A stretch of DNA of 64,000 nt. It comes from Opeltia flavorubescens (Eukaryota > Ascomycota > Lecanoromycetes > Teloschistales > Teloschistaceae). Position numbers and translations under genes: made by a program. Positions 63,901-64,000 of the stretch are shown here, piece after piece; positions within the stretch are counted from its first letter, which is position 1; every line of letters starts with the position of its first letter. The stretch lies in contig KE546975.1 in assembly GCA_000442125.1 (NCBI GenBank), forward strand, positions 1,612,001 to 1,676,000, in the 5' to 3' direction. The notes under the pieces were generated by a model. The model saw only the letters and a program-made list of their open reading frames with translations, made no database searches and was not told the DNA's origin.

Positions 63901-64000
63901 GACCCGATTTTATTATTTAATAATATCTATTAAAGCTAATCTCGGCTAATTTTCTATAATATCTACTTAACTTTCTATATTATCTAGGCGGTAAATCTAT
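57922..64000. repeat. RIP-mutated repeat DNA to the window end
   Basis: About 6 kb without genes. A-rich short repeats of AAAAAAGTA/AAAAAATAG type lie at about 58,190-58,256. Between about 58.8 and 61.5 kb the DNA keeps more G+C and longer codon-like runs than elsewhere in the block, so the element here may be younger or less mutated. No family can be named. Confidence 0.45.

Larger units (their letters stand above)
23640..64000. repeat. AT-rich, RIP-saturated repeat block without genes
   Basis: About 40 kb of extremely AT-rich DNA reaching the window end. Whole lines (for example 25,861-25,920 and 26,521-26,580) contain no CpA and no TpG, whereas CpG, GpC and CpC remain (TATCGCG..., ACGCGCGCGG at 38.2 kb). 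That is the fingerprint of RIP, which converts CpA to TpA on both strands of duplicated DNA in ascomycetes. Because ATG and CAN codons depend on these dinucleotides, almost no start codon is left. The single reported ORF, 25,001-25,216, is low-complexity Phe/Tyr/Ile sequence and not a gene. The block holds several old transposable-element families, described separately. Confidence 0.92.

Noticed and set aside
23640-64000. CRISPR array or mitochondrial insertion as explanation for the AT block
   Set aside because: No spacer-repeat pattern, no mitochondrial gene and no open frames; the loss of CpA/TpG fits RIP rather than an organelle origin.

Overview
The window looks like a scaffold from a filamentous ascomycete (Pezizomycotina). 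The support is: genes with several short introns (about 42-165 nt, GT...AG), fungus-specific families (a Goodbye/NACHT/repeat STAND protein, small secreted Cys-rich proteins, a fungal 2OG-Fe(II) oxygenase family), and a compartment of extreme AT content bearing the mark of repeat-induced point mutation (RIP). I cannot name the species; Leotiomycetes or Dothideomycetes with AT-isochore genomes would fit.

The window has two halves with a sharp border near 23,640. Bases 1-23,640 have ordinary base composition and carry ten gene calls. In order: a small secreted Cys protein (-, 430-1216); a RING-finger protein (+, 2691-3494); a type II membrane-anchored conserved fungal protein with a possible methyltransferase-like core (-, 3978-5343); an MFSD5/DUF791-type major facilitator (+, 5952-7467); a large glycosylated membrane protein (+, about 8910-10738); a 57-residue Cys-rich ORF (+, 11238-11411); a six-exon NLR-like NACHT protein (+, 12145-17272); a small Cys/His-rich protein (+, 18087-18443, with one unresolved base); a small secreted Cys-rich protein (-, 19048-19573); and a 2OG-Fe(II) oxygenase-like protein (-, 21323-23231). 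Most exon structures were worked out from splice signals that keep one frame open. The genes do not form a recognisable pathway or metabolic cluster. Two secreted proteins and an NLR-like gene close to a repeat block is the layout often seen at fast-evolving fungal loci, but that is inference.

Bases 23,640-64,000 are about 40 kb of very AT-rich DNA with no gene. CpA and TpG are almost absent while CpG and GpC survive, which is RIP taken nearly to saturation. Under it lie old repeats. There is a pair of about 500-bp direct repeats (23,669-24,160 and 25,199-25,697). There are two diverged copies, in the same orientation, of an about 2.6-kb element with palindromic ends (33,862-36,489 and 36,721-39,289). 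Further related short palindromes lie at about 39.4, 48.96 and 51.6 kb. A 19-bp minisatellite (33,199-33,572) has kept its CpA/TpG. Fossil in-frame coding repeats remain: 60-bp units at about 49.2 kb and 18-bp units at about 57.8 kb. There is also a pure 27-T run at 43,938. The block could be a repeat-rich AT isochore, pericentromeric or subtelomeric; the sequence alone does not decide.
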